In this document: positions 63,240 to 64,000 of the stretch, piece by piece | Layout of the letters: every line of letters starts with the position of its first letter | How positions within the stretch are numbered: position 1 is the first letter of the stretch | NCBI GenBank assembly: GCA_012837715.1 | Contig: DUQR01000039.1 | Span: 62,001-126,000 of the forward strand | DNA from: Bacillota bacterium | GTDB taxonomy: Bacteria; Bacillota; UBA4882; UBA10575 | DNA length: 64,000 nt | Direction: 5' to 3' | Translations under genes and position numbers: made by a program | The notes under the pieces: generated by a model | Told to the model about the DNA's origin: nothing | The model's database searches: none | Seen by the model: the letters and a program-made list of their open reading frames with translations, nothing else

Positions 63240-63268
63240 GAAACCCGCACATAGTGGCGGGTTTTTTC
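63240..63268 (+). terminator. Intrinsic terminator after dnaJ
   Basis: AACCCGC-ACATAGTG-GCGGGTT followed by a T run. Confidence 0.9.
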
Positions 63269-63338
63269 ATATTTTATCCTAAGATATCCGCCCTTGGGGT
63301 AAGCAAAGGAATCAATTGATGAGGAGGAACGGTTGTCG

Positions 63339-64000
63339 ATGCGAAAGGTTGTCTTGGTCTTCTTATCCACCCTTCTGGTCATCGGCGGCGTTTTGGGCCC
63401 CTTGGTCCAGGCTGCGCCGATGGAAGAACTAAAAATCGCCGGCCAGTTTGGTCTGGTGTATGCCCCTTTAATGGTGGCAAAAGCGCGGGGGATCTTTGAA
63501 CGCCACGGATTAAAACCGGTTTGGAAGGAGTATGGCTCCGGAGGGGCGGTGCGGGAAGCACTCATCTCCGGAGAGGTTGATGTCGGCTTCATGGGGATCC
63601 CTCCTTTCCTGATCGGTTGGGATAAAGGTTGCGAATGGAAAATAGCCTGTGGATTCGTCATTGTTCCCATCGGTTTAGTGACGTACGATCCGAATATCAA
63701 AAGTCTCAAAGACTTTAAACCGGAAGACAAAATTGCAGTCCCCTCTCCCGGTAGTATCCAACATATTTTACTGGCGATGGCCGCCGAAAAAGAACTGGGT
63801 GACCCGAATGCGTTAGACAACAATATCGTCGCCATGGCCCATCCCGATGGGGCGGCGGCGCTCATCTCGAAAAAAGGAATAAAAGCGCACTTTACCACAC
63901 CCCCCTACTTGTTCGAAGAATTGTCCCAGCCCGGTTTCCACTTGATCGTCGACGATGTCACCATCTTCGGCCATCCATTTAACTTCAATGTGGGAGTCGC
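63339..64000 (+). CDS. NitT/TauT-family ABC transporter substrate-binding protein (3' truncated)
   Basis: Runs off the window, so it is missing from the ORF track. The 220 visible residues begin with a signal peptide (MRKVVLVFLSTLLVIGGVLG, cut near VQAAP) and continue as a SsuA/THI5-like binding protein: KIAGQFGLVYAPLMVAKARGIFERHGL, ALISGEVDVGFMGIPPFLIGW. GAGGAGGAAC precedes the ATG. It is a different protein from the one at 24153. A permease and ATPase are expected beyond the window. The minus-strand ORF at 63218-63898 is its shadow. Confidence 0.88.
   Translation, partial: MRKVVLVFLSTLLVIGGVLGPLVQAAPMEELKIAGQFGLVYAPLMVAKARGIFERHGLKPVWKEYGSGGAVREALISGEVDVGFMGIPPFLIGWDKGCEWKIACGFVIVPIGLVTYDPNIKSLKDFKPEDKIAVPSPGSIQHILLAMAAEKELGDPNALDNNIVAMAHPDGAAALISKKGIKAHFTTPPYLFEELSQPGFHLIVDDVTIFGHPFNFNVGV

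Noticed and set aside
63218-63898. Minus-strand ORF (226 aa) at the window end
   Set aside because: It is antisense to a signal-peptide-bearing binding protein on the plus strand that runs off the window; the ORF track lacked the true gene because no stop is present.

Overview
The window reads as chromosomal DNA of a Bacillota (Firmicutes) bacterium that forms endospores but also has an outer membrane. Spore genes are a GerA-type germinant receptor and a GerMN lipoprotein-like gene. Gram-positive style control is visible as HrcA/CIRCE, FapR, NrdR, a BirA operator and a T-box. Outer-membrane evidence is an MlaE-F-D operon whose MlaD ends in a predicted beta-barrel, a secreted M1 peptidase fused to a C-terminal barrel, and a small barrel-like protein. 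FabK, anaerobic NrdD and a membrane pyrophosphatase fit an anaerobe. A Limnochordia-like (Hydrogenispora-type) lineage is my best guess, not a demonstrated assignment.

Layout. 0-2 kb: end of a gerA operon (C, B and a small D-like subunit). 2-6 kb: DegV, pgi, and a membrane-anchored kinase-like protein without catalytic motifs. 6-12 kb: methylthioadenosine and S-adenosylhomocysteine metabolism (mtnP-mtnA, ahcY-mtaD), interrupted by an inverted XRE/ImmA pair. 11.8-12.2 kb: an independently transcribed structured RNA and a second structured element. 12-16.3 kb: FAD enzyme, nrdR-nrdD. 16.3-22.3 kb: tRNA-Thr, a fragment of what looks like a GH115 glucuronidase, the M1-barrel protein and a GH120 beta-xylosidase, resembling an eroded xylan-use locus beside a tRNA. 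22.4-27 kb: DUF3006, a NitT/TauT-like transporter and birA-bioY with a BirA box. 27-30 kb: mla operon. 30.3 kb: a possible 27-residue peptide gene with its own ribosome binding site and terminator.

30.5-38.5 kb: gcvH-lplA, then rpsF-ssb-rpsR, rplI, a LonC-type protease, dnaB, a thioredoxin-fold protein and GerMN. 38.6-43.4 kb: fapR-fabK, DUF6062, hppA, tRNA-Leu. 43.6-56.6 kb: YigZ, T-box-ileS (a type 2 enzyme with a swapped HIGH motif), trkA-trkH, FAD enzyme, barrel-like protein, SdpI-like protein, lepA, DUF2179 protein. 56.9-63.2 kb: hemW and the hrcA-grpE-dnaK-dnaJ heat-shock operon. The window ends inside another NitT/TauT-type binding protein.

Apart from genes, several intergenic gaps carry a short repeat with the terminal motif GGCTTTTTGCGTTGTAACC. 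It often occurs as a facing pair 40-100 bp apart, and one copy is flanked by TTGACA on both sides. This looks like a small non-autonomous mobile element family. All family assignments come from reading motifs and remembered family features; no database search was run.
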